Of a stretch of DNA of 64,000 nucleotides, positions 20,765 through 34,100 are shown piece by piece. Made by a program: the position numbers and the translations under genes. This DNA comes from Fasciolopsis buskii. Lineage: Eukaryota; Platyhelminthes; Trematoda; Plagiorchiida; Fasciolidae. The stretch lies in contig LUCM01004938.1 in NCBI GenBank assembly GCA_008360955.1, positions 148,272 through 212,271 of the forward strand, read 5' to 3'. How positions within the stretch are numbered: the stretch's first letter is position 1; every line of letters starts with the position of its first letter. Under the pieces are notes generated by a model. The model was not told the origin of the DNA, did not search any database, and saw nothing but the letters and a program-made list of their open reading frames with translations.

Positions 20765-23700
20765 TAAATTCTAAATAAGGGGTACTATGTGAACTGTATG
20801 CAAACATTGTTCTGCAGTTCTGCTACCATCAATGTATTGTTTGCTTAAGCTATTTTTGAATTAATTACTTTTCACCTCTATGGGTGCTGTCTAAAAGTAA
20901 TCGATATTTTCTTTGAAACTCACTCATCTGCAAAACATAAAATTTCTATTCTGAAGCGTTTAGGGCTTTTGGTATCGCCTAGCGGTCTACATACAATATC
21001 CATCATCTGCCCTAATTCTAGGAATAATAAACACGATTACTACCCTGCAATTAGTTGATCAATCATTCCGAAATAACTAATTTATTGTTCTGTGAATTAA
21101 AGACTATGCCCCTGAAAGACATGAGTCATCCCGATCGATGTAAAAAACATCTTGTTTACATTGTAGTCGCAGTCGGTAAAATCTCTAATATTTATTAGAC
21201 AATTACAGAAATTTTGGCTACATCTTCGCCCTCGAAAATCGAATGTCACTACTGGCAAACAAAACGATGATCTTCCGATTGGTAGGCAGAGGCTCCAACA
21301 TATCAGCTTTCTTTAGTCCGTTGTATCTTTGCCATTGGCTTGATTGTATACATAACTACATCACCTGCCTACACAAGGAGACCAATTGAGTTGCTTCGTT
21401 TTACTGAAATATTGATTACGATGGAATCTGACCTAGTTGATGTTCGCTCTCGTCAAAGCTCTAGTAAATTGATCAAACCGTATGCTTGCCAAGCTGGGGA
21501 CCGTTGATTTGATGTCGGATTTCAATTACCAGCTTTGGTTTGTGAGGATTTAAGTGGGATTCTCTGTATTCGCAAATCTTCGGATCCCTGCAAAACGGTC
21601 TGTTTCACGTTCAACAGATAACCGTATAGCAGTACATGAGAATGAAGTAATTTTATTAAATTAACGGCGATGGTCAAACAGCCAGCTTTATGGCAATTCC
21701 ACCTGAAATTCGCGAGGTTGATTCCTTCAAAAGCCCGTCATCCTTCTACTTACAGCTTTGCAAACCGAATTCTGCAATCTGAAATGATAAGTTTTGCGGT
21801 GTTATTAGTGGGCGAAACAAAGGGGAAATTTCTTGGACTAGTATTCAGGAGCTTAGAAAGTACATTCTACTAAGTTACAACTATTTATCTGAACTAGTAA
21901 CGTTGTCTTTTGCATGCGCGACCGAAGGCTCGTTTTCGACAACAGTCTGCCTGCAACCAATTGTTCTTTATTCCGCCATTTCTTAGTGGAACCACTTTGC
22001 AAACCGGCAAAAGCAATCGGCCACTGTATAACTAGCCAGAAACATAAGAGACTGAAAGGTGAGAATTTTTGGTGTACTACCGAAGGACACCAATAATTTT
22101 CCTGAAAAATACAATATTTACCGGGAATTAAATAGTTTTACAGAAAATTGTGAGTTGGTCATGCCGTAAGTGGATAAGAATTTAAAGGGAGATTGACGCC
22201 ATAGTGAACATTTAGATCTAAATGGATCTAGCGCAAAATTTGTAAACTGATCGTCCGAAGCACACAAAGCAGGCACAGATAGATGAAAAGGAGACCGGAT
22301 GGAATAATACTCCTGAAGTCGATACAGTACATCTATTAACCAGATTTAATCCACTGAGACCAATCTGTCTTCTGTACTGCACTGATGAGGACTGAACGTT
22401 AACCTCAGATTACCGACAACCGGAATGACAAAGAAGGCCTCGAAACAGAACGATAAAATTCACCACTACGCTATCGCTCCTCTTTTACATCAACAAATAA
22501 TTGTTAAACCTAGGACTTATTTAGCTTAGGTTAAAATATCTGTTGCACTAATGTCTGGTAGTTGGGCGTGTTTTGGAAGAACTGCACACATTCTGAATTT
22601 AAATATGCTTAACTCAAAATTGTTTGCTTCTTTCTAAGGGTCGCAGTGCATGGCTACGAGAAGTTGTTATGCTAAATCACAGACAAATATTTGTCACGGA
22701 TTTCGTAATTTCTAGTGGTAAGGGAAACCATACGTTATATTTCGTTAATTTTTTCTACCTGCGTGGGCGTGGGCTGCACATGCCAAAGGCAATCGTGACC
22801 TTGGTTGGAAGAAAGCAATGTTTTCCGAGTAAGATACAATTTACAAGTGTATATTGCCGTGAAAATCTCCGCCCGATTTGTATGACTACAAGTTGATGGC
22901 GTGGGATTTTTGTCTTTATCTCTGTATCTACCAACGAGGGAGAAAACTGGGGAAGAATTTCACTATGGTCACGGGATTATTTGAGAGAATTTCTAGGTTC
23001 ATCCAGGATACGTGACGTTCTTGCAACAGAAGGGGCGAGGCACTGAATAAATATTACGGCCGTTAGAACAGTACATCAGATTATCCGCCCAATGCACAGC
23101 TACACGTGAAAACGCTGTAGATGGAAGCGTAGACTTGAAGAAATTAATACTCTTGGATTAATAGAAATTGTGAGACTGGGTAAAGTGCTGCGCCGTTCTT
23201 CAATTCGGTTGACATTTTTAGAAACAAGGACTATTGAACACAACCGACTTCCACGCCAGGAATGAAGAACCATATGATTGAACAATGAAACAAGCGCTTG
23301 GTACCACTTCCGCCTTCTACCATGGATGAGGAGCGTATATGAAATGAGCGTACGACTCCGCTAAATTCAAAGCAATTATTTGTTACAAAAAACTATGGAA
23401 AGTAACGATGACCAAAATAGCAGCTGAAGATCGAAGATAAAGCGTGCACCTTTTAAAGGGAAAAATTATTTGGCTGTTACAGTCTAGATCGGTGAGACCC
23501 GAGGAAATGTTTCGGTACTAATACACAAACCAAAATGTGGTTCGAAATAAATGGCTCATAGACATGCGTTTACGTCTTCATGGTTCAAGAAAGACAGTCT
23601 GTATGAAATTAGTTTTTTGGTCCAAGCAGCCACGAGAAACTTATTAAGGTGTTCAGAGGCTTGTCGGGCTCAAAATAACAAACAGCAGACATCCCGAACT

Positions 23701-25240
23701 GGATCATGCGTGCGATTCAAGGAGTAAAAACAGTCTAACTGACTGAGAATGCCGAAAAAAGCCGATATGTTAAAGGTTTGTTAATTCATCTTTGTGAATC
23801 CACCTTCCAGCAGTTACACCTAGATAATCAAATATCCAAGTGTGCAGAACGGATACACTGACCCCAAGCTGAAGAGAACGAATTTCTCAGATTGAAGGTT
23901 AAGTTACTGCAATTCAAAACTAAAAACACCCCATAAGGCCATTAGTTCAAAGCTATTTGGAGAGTGATAGCTAAAGGTCATCTAGAAGTTTAAAGTCAAA
24001 ACCCGGTCCCAGGCATCATATGAGTAAACATTAATGGATTCAAGTGTACCTGGATAAGTTAGGAAAGGTTCGTGGCCGACGCATTATGTTCAGATATGAA
24101 TCCACTTCCAACAACAATTTTCAAAATTATTGAGGTCTCGTCAGATGGTGTACATCGCACAATTAAAAAAGAGGTTTCTATTTAGCTGCGGATTGCAAAT
24201 AAATAATTGTCATGCGTTCCCTTGAAATGCTGACTTAGGTGCAACTATACGGCATTTGAAGGAGGAAACGCGATAAGGATAGAAAAAATAAAACGTACTC
24301 AACTTTTTCACAGATTTATGGTCAACTATGTAAGAAAAAAGAATAACGTAGTCTCAGTGACTTAACACCAAGCTAGACTTTTGAAAAGTAAACTGAATGT
24401 AACTGAAGGACAAATAAGATGAAGTATGTGCCACAAAATTATTGCTTATCATCATTTGGTAAATAGGGATAACAGAATGGTCAGTAATGCATTTAGTGCA
24501 CACATATAAGCCAATATAATGCCCATCTTCTGCCGAACTGGAACAGGTTGGAACACGCATGGGTGAAATTTCATATTCGACCCATTGTACTTGCGATCTC
24601 CCCCGACTTGTTCATTTCAAAATTTTCATCCGAAGAACTAGGTGACCTATGTACAATCGTGCACAGAAAATCTACTAAGTACTTGCCGAATCAGTGTTGC
24701 CCAGAACTACTCATGAGGTCTTTATTCATGCTAACATTGGTGTATGGTAACAATATGATTGCTGCAATCTCGTGAAGCGGACTGTTTCCTAACGCTTATC
24801 AACAACCGTTGTACGCAAAACTGTGCGAAACTTGCAATGGAACTAAGTTTGCATGCGAGATCGCGACAGCCTAATAGGTTCAAAATCGGGCGATTCATAC
24901 AGTCAAATCGGTGGGTATTCCAAGGTTTAGTCTGAATTTCACCCCGGTGGACAACGAAAGTTCTTATCCTAGTTGCTGAAAGCCAAACTAAGGGATATTT
25001 TATCCGCAGCATCATGTTCATATACTGCCATGGATAGTCTATTCGTGACAATTTAAGCGTCAGACTGTCTCCTTCAAAATAGAAATAAATGAATTCTGAA
25101 GCAATGATGACTATAATAAATGATTACGATCCCATTGAAATGACATTTCTATTTATCTAGCTGCATTCAGAATCCAGTAGGCTAAACATCTCCAATTTCA
25201 AGTTGTCTCATTTTAAAGAGAAGTCTCAGTTTAATGCTTG
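20765..25240. other. LINE 3' flank, then no recognised gene
   Basis: The first few hundred bases are probably 3' untranslated sequence of the LINE relic. Beyond that I see no identifiable gene. At 22386-22450 CTGATGAG and CGAAAC occur about 55 nt apart but do not form a hammerhead (see rejected). Minus-strand frames at 24354-25051 are unassigned. Confidence 0.4.
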
Positions 25241-25241
25241 A

Positions 25242-25520
25242 TTTTCGTTATACCCATTCAAAATCACCAGAATTAACTGCTTATTCCAAGAGGTCTGCTA
25301 TTTCACACACGCTTATTTTATTATCAGTTTCTGTTTTGGCTTCATCGACTTGTTTGTCGAAGTTTTAAAGGGATTGGATATCGAGTTGTTGCAACCAGTA
25401 ACCCGGTATTGGACCATGATGGCCGCGAGGATATCACAGAGGCTGTATCGGTGGATTAGTCTCATGAGGAAAACATTCCGTGACAACTGGGCGAATCAGA
25501 CAGCTGGATATGTCATCTGA
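25242..25520 (+). other. Candidate exon or decayed coding segment, unrecognised
   Basis: A 92-codon frame lies between TGA (25239-25241) and TGA (25518-25520). It contains a hydrophobic stretch (FIISFCFGFIDLFVEVL) and a basic, helix-like end (ARISQRLYRWISLMRKTFRD). It has no ATG until codon 62, so it would have to be an internal or terminal exon. I know no family with this sequence. A chance open frame is quite possible. Confidence 0.2.
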
Positions 25521-25929
25521 GAGTCAGTCACACCAAACCGAAAAGTCTTTACTATAATTCGTTTTGATAAATTCATCAAATTCTGTTTTTCTTATCAATG
25601 GAGATGGGCATTACCGATTAGAGTAAGCTTCAGAGATTAATTGCGGCGTGGTAGCAAGCAAACATTTTTAGCGATAAACATTTCTAAAGTTGAGCACAGC
25701 ATATTTTTCCGTGAAAACCGCATTACATGTGTTTGATGTTTTTAAACAATTTAGTCCCGCATCTGCATAATCTTTTCAAACATTTTGGAAAAAGATTCCC
25801 AAACATAGACTGACCGGACTTTCGTATGTAAGCCACTAATTTGAAGCCCATATTTTACCTTATAGAATTCGTTTATTCAGTCGAGTATTCGGGTCAAATT
25901 AGTAACTATGTACGTTGTGAAATTCAGCT

Positions 25930-26011
25930 CAGAAACAGTTAACTTCCACACACTGAAAAGCGGCGCCACCGCGTTGGTTTTGGCGACCGGATTACCAGGA
26001 CCGTGCAAAAA
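25930..26011 (+). other. Candidate internal exon, unrecognised
   Basis: An open plus-strand frame (VNFHTLKSGATALVLATGLP, then GPCKN) of locally high GC runs into a strong donor, AAT/GTAAGTACC, at 26012. Possible acceptors ATTCAG and CTCAG lie at about 25922-25930. The frame also stays open past the donor to 26093, so the splice site is not needed for it. Function unknown. Confidence 0.2.
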
Positions 26012-26104
26012 TGTAAGTACCGAATTGCGGCAGGACGCCATCTGGGGAGGCAGTTTTTCAGGGAAACATTTCACGGGTAATGGTGTTTTGTAGCCTAGGT
26101 GCTG

Positions 26105-26138
26105 CATATATATATATATATAAACATATACATATATA
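26105..26138. repeat. TA microsatellite
   Basis: A run of (TA)n beginning GCATATATATATATATATA is followed by AAACATATACATATATAGG. It is short and interrupted in its second half. Confidence 0.85.
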
Positions 26139-29100
26139 GGTTTACGTTCGATAGCCTGTATTGGCCAGACCGGGAGATGTTGATTAGTACTGTTGGTTAG
26201 CACTGTGCAGCAGGCCTAATTCTGACCTCCTATTCTAAATATTCAATTCATATTTTAACAAATTTCCACACATTTGCTGAAGCGACATGAAATAAAACGT
26301 AAAGTAACAAAGTACGTGTTTTGCATCGAATGTTTATTATCTCCCGTCGGCCGGACATTTCAATACCTATTTTCAAAAATTGTTTCTGTAGTTTCTTGTC
26401 ATTTTGTATGTGTACCAGAAAACTTTGATAATTGCTCTGATTCCCCAGGGCTTTGATGAAACGCGCGTTGACTTTTATGGACATAATTTGGAAAAACGAA
26501 GAAGAAGACCTCGAACAAATGGAATAGAAATACCGGTATTCTTCTTTCCATCCCCCCTAAAATTTTCTTCTGATATTTGGCAAGTAAAATATTTCGTGAT
26601 CAAAATTCGCAACGGGTGTGGGAAAAAATATTGATTTAATTTGCGGAGGACAATATTTCCCAAAGTATTTGTTCGATGAGAAAAGATCCACAAACACTTT
26701 GAGCAGTGCACAAAATGGGGGCAATCTATCTCACACAGCCTACTCTTTAGACCATCTCCCCAAAAGTCAAGAATTCTGCTTTTAAACAGAAAGTTTTACG
26801 AACTATGAAGCAGTGTGAGTGGTCAAGTAAGCACTCACGTACATATTCAAGTAGAGCAAGTTTGTTCGAAAGACAGTATCTCTTCATCGTGGTATCAACA
26901 ACCTATCTTGTTCGGTGTAACGGGTTTTAGGAATAATCCAGCAGACTGACAGACTGCTTTTTTTTCTTATTTTGTCCTTTATTGACGAAGCTACCAAGTG
27001 AAACATTTCTAGGAGTTGCAGGCCACAAAGAACTTCGAAATGATACAAGTAACTAAAATTGGGAGGGTTCTGATTCGTGACCACTTGACTACCGCCGGTT
27101 GAAAGTTTAGTCAGATTTATTCGCAGTTCGTCTCGGAATACCCAGTCTTCCAAAGAAACGAAGATAAGCAACAATCCAAATGCATACACCCATAATAACC
27201 CACATTTAATATGTGGAAGTGATGCTATTTTGCTTGGATGACTGCCATCGGGACTACACCTTTCAGGCACAAAACATAAATTGGGGTCCTCTCTCCAAGA
27301 CGCCGGTTATTGGTGGCAGTCAGTGGGGAAGACATCAGAACAAACGTAACTCGATGATACTGAATATTAGGGAGGATAATGGATGGTACAGTAATAACCT
27401 AGTTGAGAAGCTTGGTTTCAAACCCTGGATGCGTTGAATAATATGCAAATTCAGTTGAGTGAATCGGAAGCATTCCGCTTCCGAAAACGGTCCATTTGTT
27501 CTTCTGCTCAATGTTTTGGATCCGGCGTTTACTCGTTCGACGTGTGCAGCTACCTATGGTTAAGTAGACAGACTTTAGGACGTCAGGCTAAACTGTTTCA
27601 TGAATTATTCGAAAACAGTCCAATGTATCATGACTGTAGGGACTAATAAATCAAATAACTCCACCATGTTATTATTCCTAGGCCTTTAAAAATATCTTTG
27701 CGTGAATGGCAAACTGTGTTTTGACTAAATGCCTTGCCCAACAACCGATTACAAGAATATTCGTCTAAATTTGCAGTTTTTTATTCAAGCCCCAGTTTAC
27801 GTGAATCTACATTTTGGCTCTGAGCCTGAAAACTTTATTTGCAAACAGTGTTCAATTGTTATGCTCAGTTAGTGACATCCGAGTATCCATGGTTGGCTTA
27901 TGTCAAGGTGACCTGGCAGTACTTTGTACGTCACGTCAAGAACCACCTCAAGTAACCCTTGGAAAAAGATAGTATTTCTGTAAAAACATAGTAGTTACTT
28001 GGTTAACCGTGTAGTTTGATCCATTTGGGACAGACGAGAGTTTTATTTTCCCACCATCTATCGACGAAGAATATTGCTCTCTGATTTTTGATATTTGATT
28101 AAAATGTCGGCTACTACTTGGTACATAAATGCTAAAATGCGTAGAGGTTTAAATGTACGGTCGATGCATTTAATTTACAGCAAACTACATTCCTGTCTTT
28201 TGCTTCCTCTGGCACAGCGGTAACGGAATCCCCTTTTTTGCACCTAAGGGATGGAGTGTATGGATAACAGTAGTTTATGAGTGAGCATAAATGTAAGACT
28301 AAGATGTGGGTTGTTTATCATATTTCCCCTGAGACAAACCCACCTATGCTGTTATTGTCAAGCAGATATCATGGAATCCTTTCCCATTCTTAAAAGAAAA
28401 GAAAGCTTACTTACACTGATATACATTCGCGCTGTCAATCCATCTGAATGTGTACAGTCAAGCAGAGAGAAATCTGCCTAACCGTACTGTTTCTTCGTGA
28501 ATTTCCATCTCGGATGGATCTATAGTCCATCTGAGTTATTATCGGCCTTCCAATGGAATTTTTGACGATATTTCATTTCTACTTTAAGTGATTAAAACAG
28601 GATCGTTTGATTTCACTCCAATCGACTCGGTCTCATGAGAGACAATTAATATGAAACAAAATTGAGACAGTTTACGGTTAACTCATGCATACACGACTCG
28701 TTAATCGACTACTTAATGGTCCTTGCTTCCCGGAATTTCGTACTCGGCTTATTTTGACGAGTTACTTTTCGTCAAGTAAATCTGTTTTATGTGCATTGCT
28801 GATTCGATTTAGTCCTGCAGACAATGCACAATGCAGGCAAATTTAAGTTATAAATACTAAGCAAAACGGATTCGGTTTCGAATACAGTGATCAGTTCATA
28901 GATCAGTTCATGAAGATCAGTTCTTATTTTGTTACGCTCAAATGACGAACAGATGTGCTCCATTTTCTGCCTGCAATTGGTGTTTTCCAGCCATAATGTT
29001 TATCATTATACATAATGAATTTAAAAGCTGTTGTCCGACTGACTTATTCGTAAAATTATAACATTTATTCATTTCTGAGGACAAATTTTTTTCCGTGCCA

Positions 29101-30885
29101 TTGTTCTACTTCTCATTTTTTGTTCCGTTTCCAAAAGTCATTGATTGCTGTTTCACCGGTAGGCGACACAACTGAAACTGTGGTCTAAAGCGAAGCCCAG
29201 AAAACAGAATCTGGGACCAGGCAAGGTAAGAAAACGTTCATCAGAGTAAAGGCGCTCTATATTTCATATGCAAATCGAGAACGATTTGTGCCAAGGCACA
29301 GCTGTTGTATGGACATGCGGTCTGGGCGTAGAAAATTGTAAAACTTTTCCCGGACTTCTTTATTTATTATTTTCCCGTAAAAAGCTGGTCTAATGTGGAG
29401 CACTTTTAAAGAATGTGAAGTCTAATCTGTATCAACGAGTACGCATTATTCATTAACCATTTCAATTGTGTTTCTGCTAGCAGGTTTTAATGGCCTTTCA
29501 AGGTTATTGCCGATGAACCACTTGCATAATATTTCAATGTAAGTAATGGAAATCCCTACTGAATAAAAATTAAATCAGTTGATAATTCACATGGAAAAAA
29601 TTCCTGTGCATAAAAGAGTTTCTGCATCTAATTCCCTTTTTGATCGTCAAGATTTCCGAAAGCAGAATACATTTCGAATCTTCTTTTGTTATCAGGCAAA
29701 ATGCTACCTGATGTCAGTTGTCAATAAGGGCCATGGAACAGTAATTGATGAATTGCTTTACGTGTTCGTTCAGTGTATGGATTCGTTGTACCAACACACG
29801 GGAATAGGTATTGCCGCTCGGTTAGAGCAATCAGCCTCCTTGATAAACCTTTTCGAGGTGTAGTAATTGAGCCGGGAGTTGAGATTTAGGTTATTCAATT
29901 GGCTATAATGGGTAGACATCTGGCACAGGTTTTTCCACTTTGCACGATTAATACGAGACAAGGAAATTTCATTTTCTCCGCCGCTTGATTTTGAAAATCG
30001 TTAATTCTAGATCGCCATCTTAGCAAATTCCCGCGGTAGTCCGATGTGAATTGACTAAACCCAAATGATTATTTAATTTGAACCAAAACACAGCCAACCA
30101 CACAGGATTTATTCTTGCTTTATGCCAAAAAGTGGTTGGTTGCCATTACGCTGGCAGCGAGAACAAGACATGCATCTTTGCGTTTGGCCAATTCCTTCCT
30201 TTGACATACTGGTCATTAGAAATTTGTCTGTTTTATCTGATTAGTTTCAGTGACTGCAGTTTTATTTTTTTTGGTTGTCAGTTCATTTTACTGCATAATC
30301 TAGTTATTCATTCCATTTGATTGGATTCTACGAAAAAATATGCTTTATGCAAAATATGTGCTAGAACTCTCCTAAATTTACTCTTTTCTTTCAAACGGTC
30401 GTTGGTGTTTCTGTACAATATGTGGAAGAACTGCTAAACCGCAGCTTATAGATTCGCAATTGTTGCTTGCGGAACAACATATCGTTTCTTCATCTGCTCA
30501 ATTTGATTATCTTACTTAGTTTTATCCTTGTTCGCGAAGCTAGCTTTTCGTTCATGCTGCATTGGCTGCGCCGTTGCCCTGCATCACCGTAACATGAATA
30601 TTCTCCGACTGTTTACTAATTTCAGTCCAAAATTCTGTCACCAGAAAAAAACATTTCTTTGTTCAGTATTGGCCGGATATCGGGACGAAAAGCCTGAAAC
30701 TCCCGGCTGCGTTTGTTCGGAGCAATCTCAGAGCAATGGTTTTGGATTGGCTGTGGAGTTAGTTGATCAATAAGGGCTTAAATTCAACCATTGGTCTCCA
30801 AGTGAATTAGGTACGAACGCTTCTATTTGAAGAATAGTTAAAAAAGTAAAATAACCTATTTGTATGCAAAAATACTAAGACCTTC
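26139..30885. other. No recognised gene
   Basis: No identifiable feature apart from a three-unit GATCAGTTCAT repeat at 28889-28923. The minus-strand frame 26884-27270 (128 codons) is one of the longest in the window, but it shows no motif and overlaps other frames. A donor-like CAAGGTAAGAA lies near 29223. Confidence 0.4.
28889..28923. repeat. Short tandem repeat, about 12-14 bp unit, three copies
   Basis: GATCAGTTCATA, GATCAGTTCATGAA and GATCAGTTC follow each other directly. The run is short and has no known role. Confidence 0.7.
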
Positions 30886-30887
30886 TG

Positions 30888-31151
30888 GTGTTTTTATACA
30901 CCTCAGTTACGGGACATGATGGCTTATCAACCTACATATTGTCAAAATATTGTGGGGATTGTGCACAGGGTCTATTGAAGCCAAAATTCCACAAAACTCT
31001 CCAAGTGCTCCCCACAACTAAGGTACGTGGACAGATTGGTGAAACAGCAGACAATTTCGAGAATAAGATAACACAATGTATGAAAGACGGTTTTCTGAAC
31101 GCCCAAAAGTCTAATGTGCAAGTAATAGTACTGCATGTTGGTGACACTTGA
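30888..31151 (+). other. Open frame with faint similarity to retroelement SGNH-hydrolase domains
   Basis: An 87-codon frame ends in a run reading KVRGQIGETADNFENKI, then SNVQVIVLHVGDT. Some CR1-like LINEs and related elements carry an esterase-like ORF1 with a block of the form rGxxixxi, a spacer, and VVLHVGTND. The C-terminal VIVLHVG here fits, but the usual GTND is GDT and the GDS block is not seen. It may be a decayed LINE ORF1, an exon, or chance. Confidence 0.25.
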
Positions 31152-34100
31152 AAATTATGCTTTTAAATTTTTCACCTGGTCAGGAAATCCAATCTTGCCT
31201 TCCAAGTTCATTTTGGTGTGTTATCAAACTCTTTTTTGTGATAGCAGGTTGATATCTTGCGATTATCTGCTCAAATGTCTAAATCGTGATGAGCACGTTG
31301 GCGTTACAATGGGTCAAATTTGTTCCTTTTTCTTGCAGCAATTTCGGTTCAGTCTACTTGGAACTATTGGTTGTTGACAGCACACGAGTTGCAACCAGGA
31401 TGAAATTCGAATGTAATAAAATTAATGGTCCGTTAAATAATATTGTGATGAGCTTTAACACTTCCCATTTTATGCGAATTCCTAAGTTTTGGACTTGAAA
31501 TTTTCGCAAAGCATCTTTCGACAGGTGTCTCTCCGAAACCAGACGAGTGTAGCAGTGGCTGCTATCAGTTTGACTATGGACGCAAATTTGCTTAGAGTTC
31601 ATTAGTCCAACTGTGTCGTAATTACTCCTTTCAGTAGTGCGTTAGGATGGTGAACCAGGTGGGCAAATGCCATCGAGCAAGCAAATCCTACGATTCTGAC
31701 AAGATGTGACCAGCTGCGAATCTTTCCATACACTTGTGGCCTGGATGTTATCTCAAGTACTAACGAATGTCAATGAATTATTAATCTGTGCCTCATAAAC
31801 AGGATAATTTTACGGCTTTCCGGAAAGTGATGTGAGACTTCGGAAGAGATGACAATTCCCAAAAATGTTAATCCTGTGTCTTAGTAATTTCAGTAGTTCG
31901 GCGTTACTGGGACGGTTTACGTCGATATGCTTCGAGAATTCGGCTCAATGAATCGTTTGCAACGAGGTTAAATGGAGAACACTGAAATGACCAATATAGC
32001 TATTGTAGACGTGCACAGCTAAATAAGTAACCAGGAGCCGAATATATAAGAATTTAACTGCCAGCAAAGTAAAATATGTAACTGCTCTATCCATCTTTTC
32101 ATTAAAATATACAAAAGGGCACTGGTCTTATGTGGATTATATGGATAACAGCGTTTCATTCGCAGTACATACTACCAGGGATCAGTGACACTCCTTTTCT
32201 GCAAACATACAGCCCGGTCCCCATCTGCCGTTTTCATTGAGCATTCCAAAGTAAACTAAACTTCATTCGGTTCTGTCCAGCTGTCCTTGTTGAGATAAAT
32301 TTCACTTTGGTTTAGTACACTGCAAAAATTGCGAGCCATCTAGTTAATTTACAAATAGGCGCGGAACGATTTAAAAGTCAATGCACACTATCTTATTTTT
32401 GACTGCTTTTTAAGCCCACGGCTGTGAGCACTGCACGAACTCGGTCTGCCATATAGACCACCCTTAGGAACCGGTCACTGGTCAAAGACAAACTAGGCAT
32501 TTTGGTAAGCAAACTAACTGGTCATACACATGCAATTTTAGCACAATCTATCTTTGTGCAAGCAGAGATCCCTGAGGCCAGACAAACTCCTGCTTTTGTA
32601 CTTTCACATCCAATGCCCCTCAAATTTGTTATCCCGCCCGATATCATAATTGGCTGACAGGACTGAAAATGAGTAGCTGCATCCAGTTTGTTCAAAGCAA
32701 AAATAAATATCGACCGACTCAACTGGGTGAGGGAACGTGTAACCACAATCTTAGGACATCTACTTAAAGCTAACAACTTTGATCGGGCTTGTTCAGGAAA
32801 TGTGTGCCCCAACTTACCACGGCATTCTATTTCCGTCCGCATATTGCGCAGTCAATTCAACGAAGGTACATTCTCTAACCTCTTCGGGGTTAAATCTCAC
32901 CGAAGTTACCGTTTGACTAGGAATTTGAATTGAAGTATCTAAGGTTTCAAATAGTAACAGCGTATCATTTTGAATAAAGAATCTGTAACTTCAGCAATCG
33001 TCAATAAATGGGACCGGATGTGACGGTACCTTGCTACCCTCAAATACATCAGCCAAGTCCTTGGTTAGTTGCCGCAGGCTCCTAGTAAACCATTTGTCCT
33101 GAATCCCTTTTAAAATGTCTCCAGACGACCGTTGGTCTCGAAAGCCTTCTCCAAAGCAACTCTATGCACTGTCTTCTCACGCGAAAGTGCTTCCACCAAA
33201 TTTTGAAGACGGAAGCGAATAGCCGGCATCAATCACCGAGTTACTTCATATTTAGCAGTCACCCCAGGGAAGATATCAACACCCTCACACCAACCAGGGA
33301 CATTGTAGGCAGCTTGTAATCGTAGGATAACAGTCGCTTGTGCAGGAAGGGTATATTAGCACTGTGATGTGTGACCTCATCCGAAGAGTGCACAAACATA
33401 GTAATCAGTCGCGGGTCACGCGTCGGTTTCTAGACCTCCAAACCCGCCAAATGCTTTGTAGATCAAGCCGTGTGGTCGAAGGATCAGATTAGGTCCTCTA
33501 AGTCAGCCTTCTACTTCGTTTTGCACAGGTAGGGAAATGGGGTTACCGTAAGCTTTTTAGATCCCACATAATGTGTTCTGTTTCATCTTGCTCTCCCAGT
33601 GTTTTCCTCTTCGTAGTGATCGAGAATCAATATGTAACGAATCTTAGAAAACGTACTCAAGGGGTAATATAAAGCCTTAGTTTATGAACTTTCTATAGTT
33701 TGTAAGTGCTCCACTACTGCAAGTTACTTCATATTTACAATAAAACCGCTGTTAACTGACTATCACTGATGTTCCGAACATTCATTTTTATTATCGATTG
33801 GTTTAATTCGTTTACGTAAAAACTCCTAAGCTAACCTTTGTGGTTTACACAAACAGATGCTGCCCTTTTGATGAAGCACGGAGGGTGTATAAATTATTCA
33901 GTCAACTGTGTTAGGTGAATGCGGCTTACCGGATGGCCCGACAACTTGTTCATGCCTCGGTGACAAAAGGGTCGTCAGGTTTTGTTTTTCTTAAAGACGA
34001 ATAGCGTGGCACTCGACTGCGAATTATATGCGCACGCGAAATCGCCATACATTTTATCCGCGTCATTCGGCTGATGAGTGATAAAAGGGAGAATGAGATC

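Noticed and set aside
22386..22450. CTGATGAG and CGAAAC in hammerhead order, about 55 nt apart
   Set aside because: The bases between them do not form a stem II beyond two pairs. Nothing downstream pairs as stem III or stem I.
26884..27270. 128-codon minus-strand frame
   Set aside because: There is no motif, its composition is ordinary for this AT-rich DNA, and it overlaps frames on the other strand.
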